This document shows, in pieces, positions 6,013-12,954 of a stretch of DNA of 20,388 nt. The notes beneath the pieces were generated by a model, which had not been told where the DNA came from, did not search any database, and saw only the letters and a list, made by a program, of their open reading frames with translations. Source of the DNA: an uncultured Oscillibacter sp. Its GTDB lineage: Bacteria; Bacillota; Clostridia; Oscillospirales; Oscillospiraceae. Where the stretch lies: positions 1 to 20,388 of the forward strand of contig UQMC01000025.1 of NCBI GenBank assembly GCA_900542115.1, read 5' to 3'. A program made the position numbers and the translations under genes. The stretch's first letter is position 1. Each line of letters opens with the position of its first letter.

Positions 6013-7098
6013 CTATTGAATTACTTCGTTTTTAAAAAGTGCCGCCAGACTCTCGGTAAAGGGCGGATAGCAGATGCCCTTTTCCGTCACGATACCGGTG
6101 AGCAGGCTGTGGTCCGTCACATCAAAGGAGGGATTGAAGCACTTGACCTCCGGCAGAGCCATGGGCTTTTCGTACCAGAGACTTTTGATCTCATCACCGT
6201 CCCGCAACTCAATGGGGATATGCGCCCCATCCGGGCAGCTCATGTCAATGGTAGAGGTGGGCCCCAGCGTGTAAACCGGGATGCCATAATACTTCGCCAG
6301 AATGGCTACGCCGCTGGTGCCGATCTTGTTGGCAAAGTCGCCGTTGGCGGCAATGCGGTCACAGCCCACAAAGCAGGCCTGCACCCAGCCGTTTTTCATC
6401 ACCATAGAGGCCATGTTGTCGCAGATAAGGGTCACATCCACCCCCGCCCGCTGCAATTCATAGCTGGTGAGCCGGGCGCCCTGCAAAAGCGGACGGGTCT
6501 CGTCGGCGAATACCTTCACCCTCATGCCACGCTCCGCCGCTAAAAAGAACGGCCCCTGTGCCGTGCCGTATCGGGAGGTAGCCAGCGGCCCGGCATTGCA
6601 GTGGGTCAAAACACCGTCTCCCTCGTGGAGCAAACTCAGTCCATACTCGGAAATGGCCTTGCACTTGGCAATATCGTCCTCGTGAATTGCCACGGCCCGC
6701 TGGTACAGCGCGTTCAGCAGCGTCTCCCGGTCCTCGCTTCGGTGGGCCTGCGCCGTTTTCATCATTTCGCCCAACGCCCAGCGGAGATTCACCGCCGTGG
6801 GCCGCGCCGCGCCCAGAAGCTCTGCGTCCACGCTGAGCTTCCGCAAAAATACCTCGGTATCCTTTGCGTCGATATCCCGGGCCAGCCGGTACAGGCAGTA
6901 CCCCGCGCAGATGCCGATAGCCGGTGCGCCCCGGATGCGGAGCTTTTTGATGGCCTCTACCATCTCCTCCGGCGTCCGCAGCTCGATCTCCCGCTCCTCG
7001 TTGGGAAGAAGCGTCTGGTCAATGATGTACAGCCGCTCCGCCGCCTTATCATAGCGGATGTTCTGCACATGGGTCACCTTGCGAATATTCTCGTCCAT
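6013..7098 (-). CDS. mtnA: S-methyl-5-thioribose-1-phosphate isomerase
   Basis: A 361-residue aldose-ketose isomerase of the eIF2B-like fold. It converts 5-methylthioribose-1-phosphate to 5-methylthioribulose-1-phosphate in methionine salvage; relatives also act on 5-deoxyribose-1-phosphate. Seen: RIRGAPAIGI (54-63), the catalytic Cys167 in THCNAGPLATSRYGTA, the catalytic Asp247 in GCDRIAANGDFANKIGT, and YTLGPTSTID. Length is normal (about 350). A strong AAGGAGG lies about 7 nt before the ATG. It follows the nitroreductase gene after only 12 nt, so the two are co-transcribed. No other salvage gene (mtnN/mtnP, mtnK, mtnB, class II aldolase) is present in the window. The route after the isomerase is therefore not visible here; an aldolase-based DHAP shunt is the usual alternative in anaerobes. 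Identity is strong. Confidence 0.95.
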   Translation of the reverse strand: MDENIRKVTHVQNIRYDKAAERLYIIDQTLLPNEEREIELRTPEEMVEAIKKLRIRGAPAIGICAGYCLYRLARDIDAKDTEVFLRKLSVDAELLGAARPTAVNLRWALGEMMKTAQAHRSEDRETLLNALYQRAVAIHEDDIAKCKAISEYGLSLLHEGDGVLTHCNAGPLATSRYGTAQGPFFLAAERGMRVKVFADETRPLLQGARLTSYELQRAGVDVTLICDNMASMVMKNGWVQACFVGCDRIAANGDFANKIGTSGVAILAKYYGIPVYTLGPTSTIDMSCPDGAHIPIELRDGDEIKSLWYEKPMALPEVKCFNPSFDVTDHSLLTGIVTEKGICYPPFTESLAALFKNEVIQ

Positions 7099-7110
7099 AT
7101 CCCGTCCTCC

Positions 7111-7632
7111 TTACACGCGGAGGATACGCCCCTCCTTGCGGGGCTTGTCACCCAGAACCGGCGCATCGGTATAGCCCAAGATGCAGTTGCCGACACCCTT
7201 CCACGTCTCGCCAAGGCCCCACTTCTTCAGCAGCGCCTTGCCCTCGGGCCGTTCAAAGGTCTCGATGGCCCGGTTGATCCAGCAGGAGCCCACGCCCAGC
7301 GCCGCCGCCGCGTTCATCAGGTTCCCCATGACAAGGGCGCCATCCTGAAGCCAGCAGGGGTATGTGCTGTCGGACAGCACCACCACCGCCATCGGCGCGC
7401 CGTAAAAGGGATGTCCGTCGGCATCGCCGAACAGCTCCGCGTTCACCCGCTCCAGCAGTGCCAGCGTCTCACGGTCCTGCACCACTACCAGCTTGGTGCT
7501 CTGGAGATTTTTCGCGGAGGGTGCGTAAATGCCCGCCTCCAAAATGGCGTTCAGGTCCTCCTCCCGGACAGGCTCCGGGCGAAAGCTGCGGATGCTGCGG
7601 CGCTCCTTTAAAATCTTCAGTGTCTCGTTCAT
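7111..7632 (-). CDS. Nitroreductase family FMN-dependent oxidoreductase
   Basis: A 173-residue protein of the short nitroreductase class. RRSIRSF (11-17) is the conserved FMN-phosphate-binding start, IYAPSAKNLQ (35-44) follows, and the C-terminal half has NLMNAAAALGVGSCWIN (104-120) and ILGY (151-154), typical of the family. Members use NAD(P)H to reduce nitro compounds, quinones or other acceptors; some are dehalogenases or take part in cofactor degradation. The true substrate cannot be read from the sequence. The ATG at 7632 is preferred because AAAGGGAG lies about 8 nt upstream and homology begins there; the in-frame ATG at 7686 would sit at or just after the transcription start with no leader. 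First gene of an operon with mtnA and the HAD phosphatase. Confidence 0.9.
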   Translation of the reverse strand: MNETLKILKERRSIRSFRPEPVREEDLNAILEAGIYAPSAKNLQSTKLVVVQDRETLALLERVNAELFGDADGHPFYGAPMAVVVLSDSTYPCWLQDGALVMGNLMNAAAALGVGSCWINRAIETFERPEGKALLKKWGLGETWKGVGNCILGYTDAPVLGDKPRKEGRILRV

Positions 7633-7695
7633 GCTCGTTGCTCCCTTTCTCAAATGCTCCGGTGCTTCGCCGGGCGCTTTTTTCATTCTGCGGCT

Positions 7696-7724
7696 ATTGT
7701 ATCACGCTTTTTTCAAATCGCCAA
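7696..7724 (-). promoter_or_regulatory. σA promoter of the nitroreductase-mtnA-HAD operon
   Basis: On the minus strand TTGGCG (7724-7719) and TACAAT (7701-7696) are 17 nt apart. Predicted start near 7689, giving a leader of about 57 nt to the ATG at 7632. Confidence 0.75.
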
Positions 7725-7794
7725 CGGTTATTTCGCCAAAATGCTCCCCCGGCCGCTTTTTTAACGGCTCAGACAGATGTTTACATTTTAACCA

Positions 7795-7823
7795 TTGAAC
7801 CGCCCGGTCCACGCCTTTATAAT
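7795..7823 (+). promoter_or_regulatory. σA promoter of the TGS-uridine kinase gene
   Basis: TTGAAC (7795-7800) and a perfect TATAAT (7818-7823) are separated by 17 nt. Predicted start near 7830. It is divergent from the promoter at 7696-7724, with about 70 bp between the two -35 boxes. Confidence 0.8.
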
Positions 7824-7866
7824 AAAGTCATCAAATCCGCGATCTGATATTGGAAGGAGACCCACT

Positions 7867-9534
7867 ATGGAACAGACTATGCTGAACGTCACCGTAAACG
7901 GAAGCACTCGCCAATACCCCGCCGGGACGCCGTTTCGCGTCATTGCTGCCGACCATCAGGCTGAGATTCCCCGCGATATTCTGCTGGTAAACCGGGATGG
8001 CAAGCTCCGGGAGCTGCACAAAGTACTGGACCGGAACTGCGCACTGTCCTTCATCACCGCCGCCGACAAGCCCGGACGCCAGACCTATGAGCGCAGCGCC
8101 ATTTTGCTGATGCTGAAGGCCTTTTATGATACGGTAGGCCGGGAAAATGTGGAGCGAATCACGGTGGAGTTCTCCCTGAGCAACGCTCTGTTCTGCCGCG
8201 CCAAGGGGCAGTTCACGCCGGATAAGGCTCTGCTGGAAAGGGTAGAGGCCCGGATGCGGGAGCTCGCCGCCCAGGCGCTGCCCATTGAAAAGCGCTCCGT
8301 CAACATTGACGATGCCGTAGCCATGTTCCGCGCCTGCGGCCTTGAGGACAAAGCCCGTCTTCTGAGCTACCGCATCAACTCCCATGTAAACGTCTACACG
8401 CTGGACGGTTTTACGGATTATTTCTACGGCTATATGGTGCCGGACACCGGCTATCTCAAATGGTTCGCACTGGAGCCCTTTGCCGATGGCTTCATTCTCC
8501 GTCTGCCGGATCAGGCAGACCCGGAAAAGTTAGGGGACTTCAAGCCCCCCATGAAGGTCTTTCAGGCCATGCACGAGGCTGAGGACCTCTCCGCAGTACT
8601 CCACATCTCCGATGTAGGGGAGATGAACGATGTCATCTCCCGGGGGCAGGCCACACAGATGATTCTCTCCCACGAGGCCATGATGGAAAAGCAGATCGGC
8701 GACATCGCCCACGAGATCGCCGCCCGGAAGGGCGTTCGCTTCGTGATGATCGCGGGCCCGTCCTCCTCCGGCAAGACCACGTTCTCCCATCGTCTTTCCA
8801 CCCAGCTCATCGCCTGCGGTCTGCGGCCCCATGCCATCGCCACGGATAACTATTTCCGCAACCGTGCGGACACCCCCCGGGACGAGCGGGGCGAATACGA
8901 TTTTGAGTGTCTGGGCGCCATGGACGTGGAAGGCTTCAACCGGGACATGAACCGCCTTTTGAACGGCGAGACCGTGGAGATGCCCACCTATAACTTCATC
9001 AAGGGTGTCCGGGAGTACAACGGTGAGACACTGACGTTGGGGGAGAACGATGTGCTGGTCATTGAGGGCATCCACTGCCTGAACGATGAATTTTCCAAGG
9101 CGCTGCCCAAGGAGAGCAAGTACCGCATCTACATCAGCTGCCTGACCACCCTGAATGTGGATGACCACAACCGCATCCCCACCACAGACGCCCGTCTGCT
9201 GCGCCGTATTGAGCGGGATGCCCGCACCCGGGGCTACGGTGCCCGGGCCACCATTAAAATGTGGCCCTCCGTCCGCCGGGGCGAGGAGGAAAACATCTTC
9301 CCCTATCAGGACAGCGCCGACACCGTGTTCAACTCCGCCCTGATCTACGAAACAGCCCTGCTGAAGCCCTATGTGGAGCCGCTGCTGTTCGGCGTGCCCC
9401 ATGACTGCCCGGAATATCTGGAGGCCAAGCGGCTTTTGAAATTCCTGAACTACTTCCTGCCCCTGCCGGCGGACAACGTTCCCAAGACCTCGCTGCTGCG
9501 GGAGTTCGTGGGCGGCGGCTGTTATAAGACCTGA
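7867..9534 (+). CDS. TGS-domain / uridine kinase-like fusion nucleoside kinase
   Basis: A 555-residue cytosolic protein. Residues 1-65 resemble the TGS domain, and about 70-240 the second additional (editing-like) region of threonyl-tRNA synthetase. Residues about 280-500 form a phosphoribulokinase/uridine kinase P-loop domain: Walker A GPSSSGKTTF (297-306), TDNYF (326-330) for substrate binding, and VIEGIHCLN (398-406). The same architecture is found as a uridine-kinase-family protein in Clostridia and Thermotogae. The kinase probably phosphorylates a nucleoside or related alcohol with ATP or GTP, but the natural substrate of this fusion group is not something I can establish. The ATG at 7867 is preceded by GGAAGGAG at 7 nt; an upstream in-frame ATG at 7795 lies in the -35 box and was rejected. 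Monocistronic with its own promoter and terminator. Confidence 0.9.
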   Translation: MEQTMLNVTVNGSTRQYPAGTPFRVIAADHQAEIPRDILLVNRDGKLRELHKVLDRNCALSFITAADKPGRQTYERSAILLMLKAFYDTVGRENVERITVEFSLSNALFCRAKGQFTPDKALLERVEARMRELAAQALPIEKRSVNIDDAVAMFRACGLEDKARLLSYRINSHVNVYTLDGFTDYFYGYMVPDTGYLKWFALEPFADGFILRLPDQADPEKLGDFKPPMKVFQAMHEAEDLSAVLHISDVGEMNDVISRGQATQMILSHEAMMEKQIGDIAHEIAARKGVRFVMIAGPSSSGKTTFSHRLSTQLIACGLRPHAIATDNYFRNRADTPRDERGEYDFECLGAMDVEGFNRDMNRLLNGETVEMPTYNFIKGVREYNGETLTLGENDVLVIEGIHCLNDEFSKALPKESKYRIYISCLTTLNVDDHNRIPTTDARLLRRIERDARTRGYGARATIKMWPSVRRGEEENIFPYQDSADTVFNSALIYETALLKPYVEPLLFGVPHDCPEYLEAKRLLKFLNYFLPLPADNVPKTSLLREFVGGGCYKT

Positions 9535-9548
9535 ACCATACCCGCACT

Positions 9549-9586
9549 GCGCCGGGACTGCCTGTCGGCAGCCCCGGCGCTTTTTT
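9549..9586 (+). terminator. Rho-independent terminator of the TGS-kinase gene
   Basis: An 8-bp outer stem (9549-9556 with 9573-9580) plus a 5-bp inner stem (9558-9562 with 9567-9571), followed by six T. It begins 14 nt after the stop codon. Confidence 0.92.
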
Positions 9587-9608
9587 CGCCCGCTCAAGGT
9601 CCCCCGGC

Positions 9609-9637
9609 GCATAAGCCCCCGCCTCCCCGCATAGGAT
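9609..9637 (+). promoter_or_regulatory. Candidate σE-type sporulation promoter of spoIIID
   Basis: GCATAAG (9609-9615) and CATAGGAT (9630-9637) with a 14-nt spacer resemble the Bacillus σE consensus (KMATATT, 14-15 nt, CATACANT), with about 5 of 7 and 6 of 8 matches. No σA-type promoter was seen here. spoIIID is a known σE-regulon gene in spore-formers. Confidence 0.5.
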
Positions 9638-9667
9638 GAACCAACAAAAGGCGGGGAGTGTTGTGCT

Positions 9668-9916
9668 TTGAAGGGAAACATGGAGGAGCGGGCCGAGCGC
9701 CTTGCCCTTTACATCATAGAAAACCGGACCACGGTCCGCGCCGCCGCTGCCAAATTCGGAATCAGCAAATCCACGGTACATAAGGATATCTCCGAGCGGC
9801 TGCCGCAGTTCAACCGCACGCTGTATCTTCAGGTCAAGGAGGTGCTGGACGTCAACAAGGCCCAGCGCCATATCCGGGGCGGCATCGCCACCCGGAAAAA
9901 ATACCGGGGCGCGTAG
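9668..9916 (+). CDS. spoIIID: Sporulation transcriptional regulator SpoIIID
   Basis: An 82-residue DNA-binding protein matching SpoIIID, the mother-cell regulator that switches the σE programme towards the σK stage. The HTH spans about 22-43 (TVRAAAAKFGISKSTVHKD) and is followed by the family block ERLPQ...KEVLDVNKAQRHIRGG (57-72) and a basic tail. The start is taken as TTG at 9668. It gives the same N-terminal length as known SpoIIID proteins, gives the MKG start common in Clostridia, and follows GGGGAG by 8 nt. The alternative ATG at 9680 would remove four residues and has AAGGG only 4 nt away. First gene of a two-gene unit ending at the terminator at 10191. It marks the organism as a spore-former. 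Confidence 0.95.
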   Translation: MKGNMEERAERLALYIIENRTTVRAAAAKFGISKSTVHKDISERLPQFNRTLYLQVKEVLDVNKAQRHIRGGIATRKKYRGA

Positions 9917-9936
9917 CGCGGAAAGGGGAGACGTTC

Positions 9937-10185
9937 ATGGCTGTACGCAACAACAACTGCTGCCGGCCAAATCCGCCGCAGGAGCCTGCCGTGCCACCGC
10001 TGCCCGTGGCGGAAACAGCGGCGGAGCCGGTGATGCGCCGCTGGCCCCACCCCATTGCGGAGGCGGACACCCAACCGGAGGAAACGCTGTCCGCGGCGCT
10101 GTGCCGCATCGACTGCGAGCTGGCCCGCCAGACCCGGCTGCTGGAGGACATCCGCACACTGTTGGAGCGGCGCGTCGACCGCTGA
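9937..10185 (+). CDS. Small protein of unknown function, co-transcribed with spoIIID
   Basis: An 82-residue protein that I do not recognise. The first 12 residues include NNNCCRPN with paired Cys, residues 13-50 are Pro/Ala-rich and probably disordered, and about 48-82 form an amphipathic, charged helix (ALCRIDCELARQTRLLEDIR) that could be a short coiled coil. It has a good ribosome binding site (AAAGGGGAG, about 7 nt from the ATG), starts 20 nt after the spoIIID stop, and is followed by a clear terminator. These together support a real gene. Position suggests a sporulation-linked role, but nothing in the sequence proves it. Confidence 0.7.
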   Translation: MAVRNNNCCRPNPPQEPAVPPLPVAETAAEPVMRRWPHPIAEADTQPEETLSAALCRIDCELARQTRLLEDIRTLLERRVDR

Positions 10186-10190
10186 AGCAG

Positions 10191-10216
10191 GAGAGGCCCT
10201 GTCGGGCCTCTTTTTT
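10191..10216 (+). terminator. Rho-independent terminator of the spoIIID unit
   Basis: A 7-bp core stem GAGGCCC (10193-10199) with GGGCCTC (10204-10210), a 4-nt loop and six T. It starts 5 nt after the stop codon of the small protein gene. Confidence 0.93.
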
Positions 10217-10236
10217 GTGGGCCCGGAGCGGACCGC

Positions 10237-10263
10237 AAATTTGTGAACAGATTTGAAATTTGT
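10237..10263 (+). repeat. Direct repeat AAATTTGT upstream of the LCP promoter
   Basis: AAATTTGT occurs at 10237-10244 and again at 10256-10263, 19 bp apart, ending 9 bp before the -35 box. It may be an activator site or an A/T-rich UP-like element. Confidence 0.3.
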
Positions 10264-10272
10264 CGAAACCCC

Positions 10273-10301
10273 TTGTAATTTTCTCTCCGGCCTTATAGAA
10301 T
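10273..10301 (+). promoter_or_regulatory. σA promoter of the LCP-SLH operon
   Basis: TTGTAA (10273-10278) and TAGAAT (10296-10301) are 17 nt apart. Predicted start near 10308, leader about 100 nt. Confidence 0.65.
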
Positions 10302-10406
10302 GGGTGATGTGTTATGTAAATCGGCCGGTGCTGTCCGCTGCCGGTTCTTCCTTATCGAGTAAAAGAACTGCGGCCATCCGCCGCGTACAAAGGAGCGTCA
10401 TTTTTT

Positions 10407-11408
10407 ATGTCCAGAGCAGCCCGCCGCCGGCAGTCCCATGGCCTGCATATTTTTCTCACCGTTATTCTGGTGATTCTCACCGCCTGCGTGGTGGTAAAGG
10501 CCTTTTTCCTGAAGGCCCCGGAGCAGAAGGCGGCGGAGTTGCCCGCCTCTCAGCCCGCAGAGGAGGAAAACAGCCCTTCCGATGAGGAGCAGGCCGCGCA
10601 GGAGGCGCTGCGCTCCCATCTGGAGCGCAAGGGCGGCTTTTATACCATCCTTGTCTCCGGCGTGGATGACGGAAACGGCGGCAGCGACACGAACATTTTA
10701 GTGGCTGTGGACACGGTGAACGGCTATGTTTACGGCGTCAGCATCCCCCGGGATTCCAAGGCCATCATTGACGGTAAGGCCCACAAAATCAACTACGCCT
10801 ACAATAAGGGCGGAATCTCCCTGCTGGCGGACACGGTCTCCGAGCAGCTGGGGGTTCCCGTGGATTACACCGTCTGCGTGGACCTGAAGGGCTTCACCGC
10901 GCTGGTGGACGCTATCGGCGGCATTGATTTTGAGGTCCCCATCAACATGAACTACGATGACCCCATCCAGAACCTCAGCATCCACTTCCAGAAGGGAATG
11001 CAGCACCTCAACGGCGCGGACGCCCTGCGGGTGGTCCGCTTCCGCCACAATAACGACGGTACCGGCTACGGCAGCGAGGATCTGGGCCGTATGTCCACCC
11101 AGCAAAATTTTTTGAAGGCCGTGGCAAAAAAGATGTTCACCGCCGGGAACATCGCCACAAAAATCGACGATTACGCCCGCATTTTTAATCAGTACGTGGA
11201 AACCGACCTGACGCTGGGAAACCTCGTCTGGCTGGGAACGGAGGTGCTGAAAATGGGTGTGGACAAAATCGACTTCTCCACACTGCCGAATGAATGGCAC
11301 TCTCCCTACATTTATCTGGACCCCACCGAGACCCTGACGGTGGTGAACACCTACCTCAACCCCTATGTGGAGGACCGGACTGTGGAGGACCTGAATCTCC
11401 CGTCCTGA
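10407..11408 (+). CDS. LCP (LytR-CpsA-Psr) family cell-wall glycopolymer ligase
   Basis: A 333-residue membrane-anchored protein. One N-terminal transmembrane helix (13-33) is followed by an acidic, flexible linker (40-65) and an extracellular LCP domain (about 76-300). Conserved LCP features are visible: GSDTNIL with Asp94, SIPRDS with Arg115/Asp116, the KINYAYNKGG block (127-136), RFRHNNDG (211-218; Arg211, Arg213), and EDLGRMSTQQNFL (224-236). LCP enzymes transfer teichoic acid or other secondary polymers from undecaprenyl carriers to peptidoglycan. The ATG follows AAAGGAG at about 11 nt, somewhat long. It is the first gene of an operon with a secreted SLH protein 21 nt downstream. Because SLH domains bind wall polymers, the two products may act on the same surface layer. 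Which polymer it attaches is unknown. Confidence 0.93.
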   Translation: MSRAARRRQSHGLHIFLTVILVILTACVVVKAFFLKAPEQKAAELPASQPAEEENSPSDEEQAAQEALRSHLERKGGFYTILVSGVDDGNGGSDTNILVAVDTVNGYVYGVSIPRDSKAIIDGKAHKINYAYNKGGISLLADTVSEQLGVPVDYTVCVDLKGFTALVDAIGGIDFEVPINMNYDDPIQNLSIHFQKGMQHLNGADALRVVRFRHNNDGTGYGSEDLGRMSTQQNFLKAVAKKMFTAGNIATKIDDYARIFNQYVETDLTLGNLVWLGTEVLKMGVDKIDFSTLPNEWHSPYIYLDPTETLTVVNTYLNPYVEDRTVEDLNLPS

Positions 11409-11429
11409 CCTCCGGAAAGGAGCAAGCTC

Positions 11430-12902
11430 TTGAAAAAACGCATTCTCTCCTGTCTTCTGGCGCTGTCCATGCTGTCCGTCCCCGCACTGGCGGCGGAAAG
11501 CGGCACGGAAAACCTTGTCCGCTCCAAGACCTACACCGGCCAGTTCTCCGATCTGCCGGAGGACCACACCTTTTATAAAAATGTAGCCGCTCTGTACGAA
11601 TACGGCCTCTCCGTGGGACAGGCCGACGGGACCTTCGGCCTCACCGCCCCCATGACCGTGGGGCAGACCGTTATTTTTGCCGGACGTATCCGCAGCCTTT
11701 ACCGCACCGGAGACCCGGAGGCAGGTCCCGCCGCCTTTGCTGCGGCGGCTGTCAGCCAGAAGGACGTCTGGCGGGTCTATGCCCCCTATCTCTGGTATCT
11801 CCAATCCGAGGGCGTATTGGATAAGGCGCTGGATGACTGCCTGACCCAGCCTGCCACCCGGGCGCAGATGGCCCATGTGCTGGCAAATCTTCTGCCGGAG
11901 GAGGCACTGCCCCTCATCAACGATTCCCTTGTCACACAGGGCTATGCCAGCCGCCGCCGAATTACGGACGTCACGGAATACACGCCCTACTATCAGGACA
12001 TTTTAAAGCTCTACCGCTGCGGCGTCAGTATTGGCAGCAACGCCGCCGGCTCGTTTTTCCCCGACGCTCCCATTACCCGAGGCGCGGCGGCGGCCATGCT
12101 GACCCGAATCGTGGACCCGGCCCTGCGGCTGACGCCGGACTGGAATCTCACCGACCTTTTCAGCGCCGAGGGCGCGGCCTACGAGGATTTCGTGACGATT
12201 GGGGAATACATTGCCGCCCCGGCCACGGCGGCGGACTACGATTCGGACATCCGCTATATGCTCGCACAGGGGGAGCATACGCTGACTGTCCAAAATCCCG
12301 CCGGCTTTACCATCCCGGCGGCACAGGAAACGCTGAACGCCGCACTGCTTGCGGTAAAGCGCTACTGTGAGCAGGGCTACAACAACGCCGCCTGCACCTA
12401 TTCGCCCGCCGGCACCATGACGGTAAAGTTCAGCTCCATCGCCGGGGACAAAACCGAGAAATACCGGGCGGAGGCCCTCTCCGCCGCCATCGCCGTGCAT
12501 GACCGGCTGTGGGAGCAGGGCGTCATCACCGCCGCCTCTACCCAGCGGGAGACCGCGTGGGCCTACTATCAGTGGATTGCCGCCAACTGCGTCTACGATG
12601 ACGCCGGGGGCAATACCTCCGTCAGCCATCTGCCCTACAGCGTGTTCCATAACGGCAAGGCTGTGTGCGATGGTTACACCGGCGCGTATAACCTTCTATT
12701 GAAGTTAGAGGGCATCGACTGCTATGCTCTCCCCAACGCCACTCACATCTGGACGGTCGCCGTGCTGGATGGGAAGACCGTCCATATTGATGCCACATGG
12801 GGCGATCAGGGAGCCACGGCAGCGGAGGAATACTTCGCTATGACGCCGGAGCAGTCCTACACGCTGCACCCATGGCCCAAGGAAAATGAGCGGCCGGATT
12901 GA
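11430..12902 (+). CDS. Secreted SLH-domain protein with C-terminal transglutaminase-like domain
   Basis: A 490-residue exported protein. It has a signal peptide (KKR, hydrophobic core 5-20, cleavage near ALAAE at 21-23) and three SLH-like repeats (about 38-90, 105-155 and 177-230; e.g. YKNVAALYEYGLSVGQADGTFG). A linker follows, then a transglutaminase/protease-like domain (about 345-480). The catalytic triad is intact: Cys413 in AVCDGYTGAYNLL, His439 in THIWTVAV, Asp454 in HIDATWGD. SLH repeats anchor proteins to cell-wall polymers. The enzyme domain could crosslink or cleave surface proteins or act on peptidoglycan peptides; its reaction is not known. It starts with TTG at 11430, supported by AAAGGAG 7 nt upstream and the signal peptide beginning exactly there. 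Second gene of the LCP operon. Confidence 0.88.
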   Translation: MKKRILSCLLALSMLSVPALAAESGTENLVRSKTYTGQFSDLPEDHTFYKNVAALYEYGLSVGQADGTFGLTAPMTVGQTVIFAGRIRSLYRTGDPEAGPAAFAAAAVSQKDVWRVYAPYLWYLQSEGVLDKALDDCLTQPATRAQMAHVLANLLPEEALPLINDSLVTQGYASRRRITDVTEYTPYYQDILKLYRCGVSIGSNAAGSFFPDAPITRGAAAAMLTRIVDPALRLTPDWNLTDLFSAEGAAYEDFVTIGEYIAAPATAADYDSDIRYMLAQGEHTLTVQNPAGFTIPAAQETLNAALLAVKRYCEQGYNNAACTYSPAGTMTVKFSSIAGDKTEKYRAEALSAAIAVHDRLWEQGVITAASTQRETAWAYYQWIAANCVYDDAGGNTSVSHLPYSVFHNGKAVCDGYTGAYNLLLKLEGIDCYALPNATHIWTVAVLDGKTVHIDATWGDQGATAAEEYFAMTPEQSYTLHPWPKENERPD

Positions 12903-12916
12903 CCGGAAACACAAAC

Positions 12917-12954
12917 AAAAGGACCTTTGCGGTTTTACCGCAAAGGTCCTCTTT
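12917..12954. terminator. Bidirectional rho-independent terminator
   Basis: A perfect 14-bp stem (12920-12933 with 12937-12950) with a 3-nt loop, followed by CTTTT on the plus strand and TTTTGTTTG on the minus strand. It lies between the convergent SLH gene and the DUF3810 gene and ends both operons. Confidence 0.92.

Noticed and set aside
7633..7686. N-terminal extension of the nitroreductase from ATG at 7686
   Set aside because: It begins at about the predicted transcription start, so there would be no leader, and the extra 18 residues are outside the family homology.
8530..9681. 383-codon minus-strand frame opposite the TGS-kinase gene
   Set aside because: Antisense to a conserved kinase, spans the kinase gene's terminator, and shows no recognisable domain.
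5040..10249. Shared 12-mer AATTTGTGAACA at 5040-5051 and 10238-10249, considered as a Rex-like common operator
   Set aside because: Only one TTGTGAA half-site is present in each copy, with no inverted partner at Rex spacing; two copies of an A/T-rich 12-mer near promoters may be chance.
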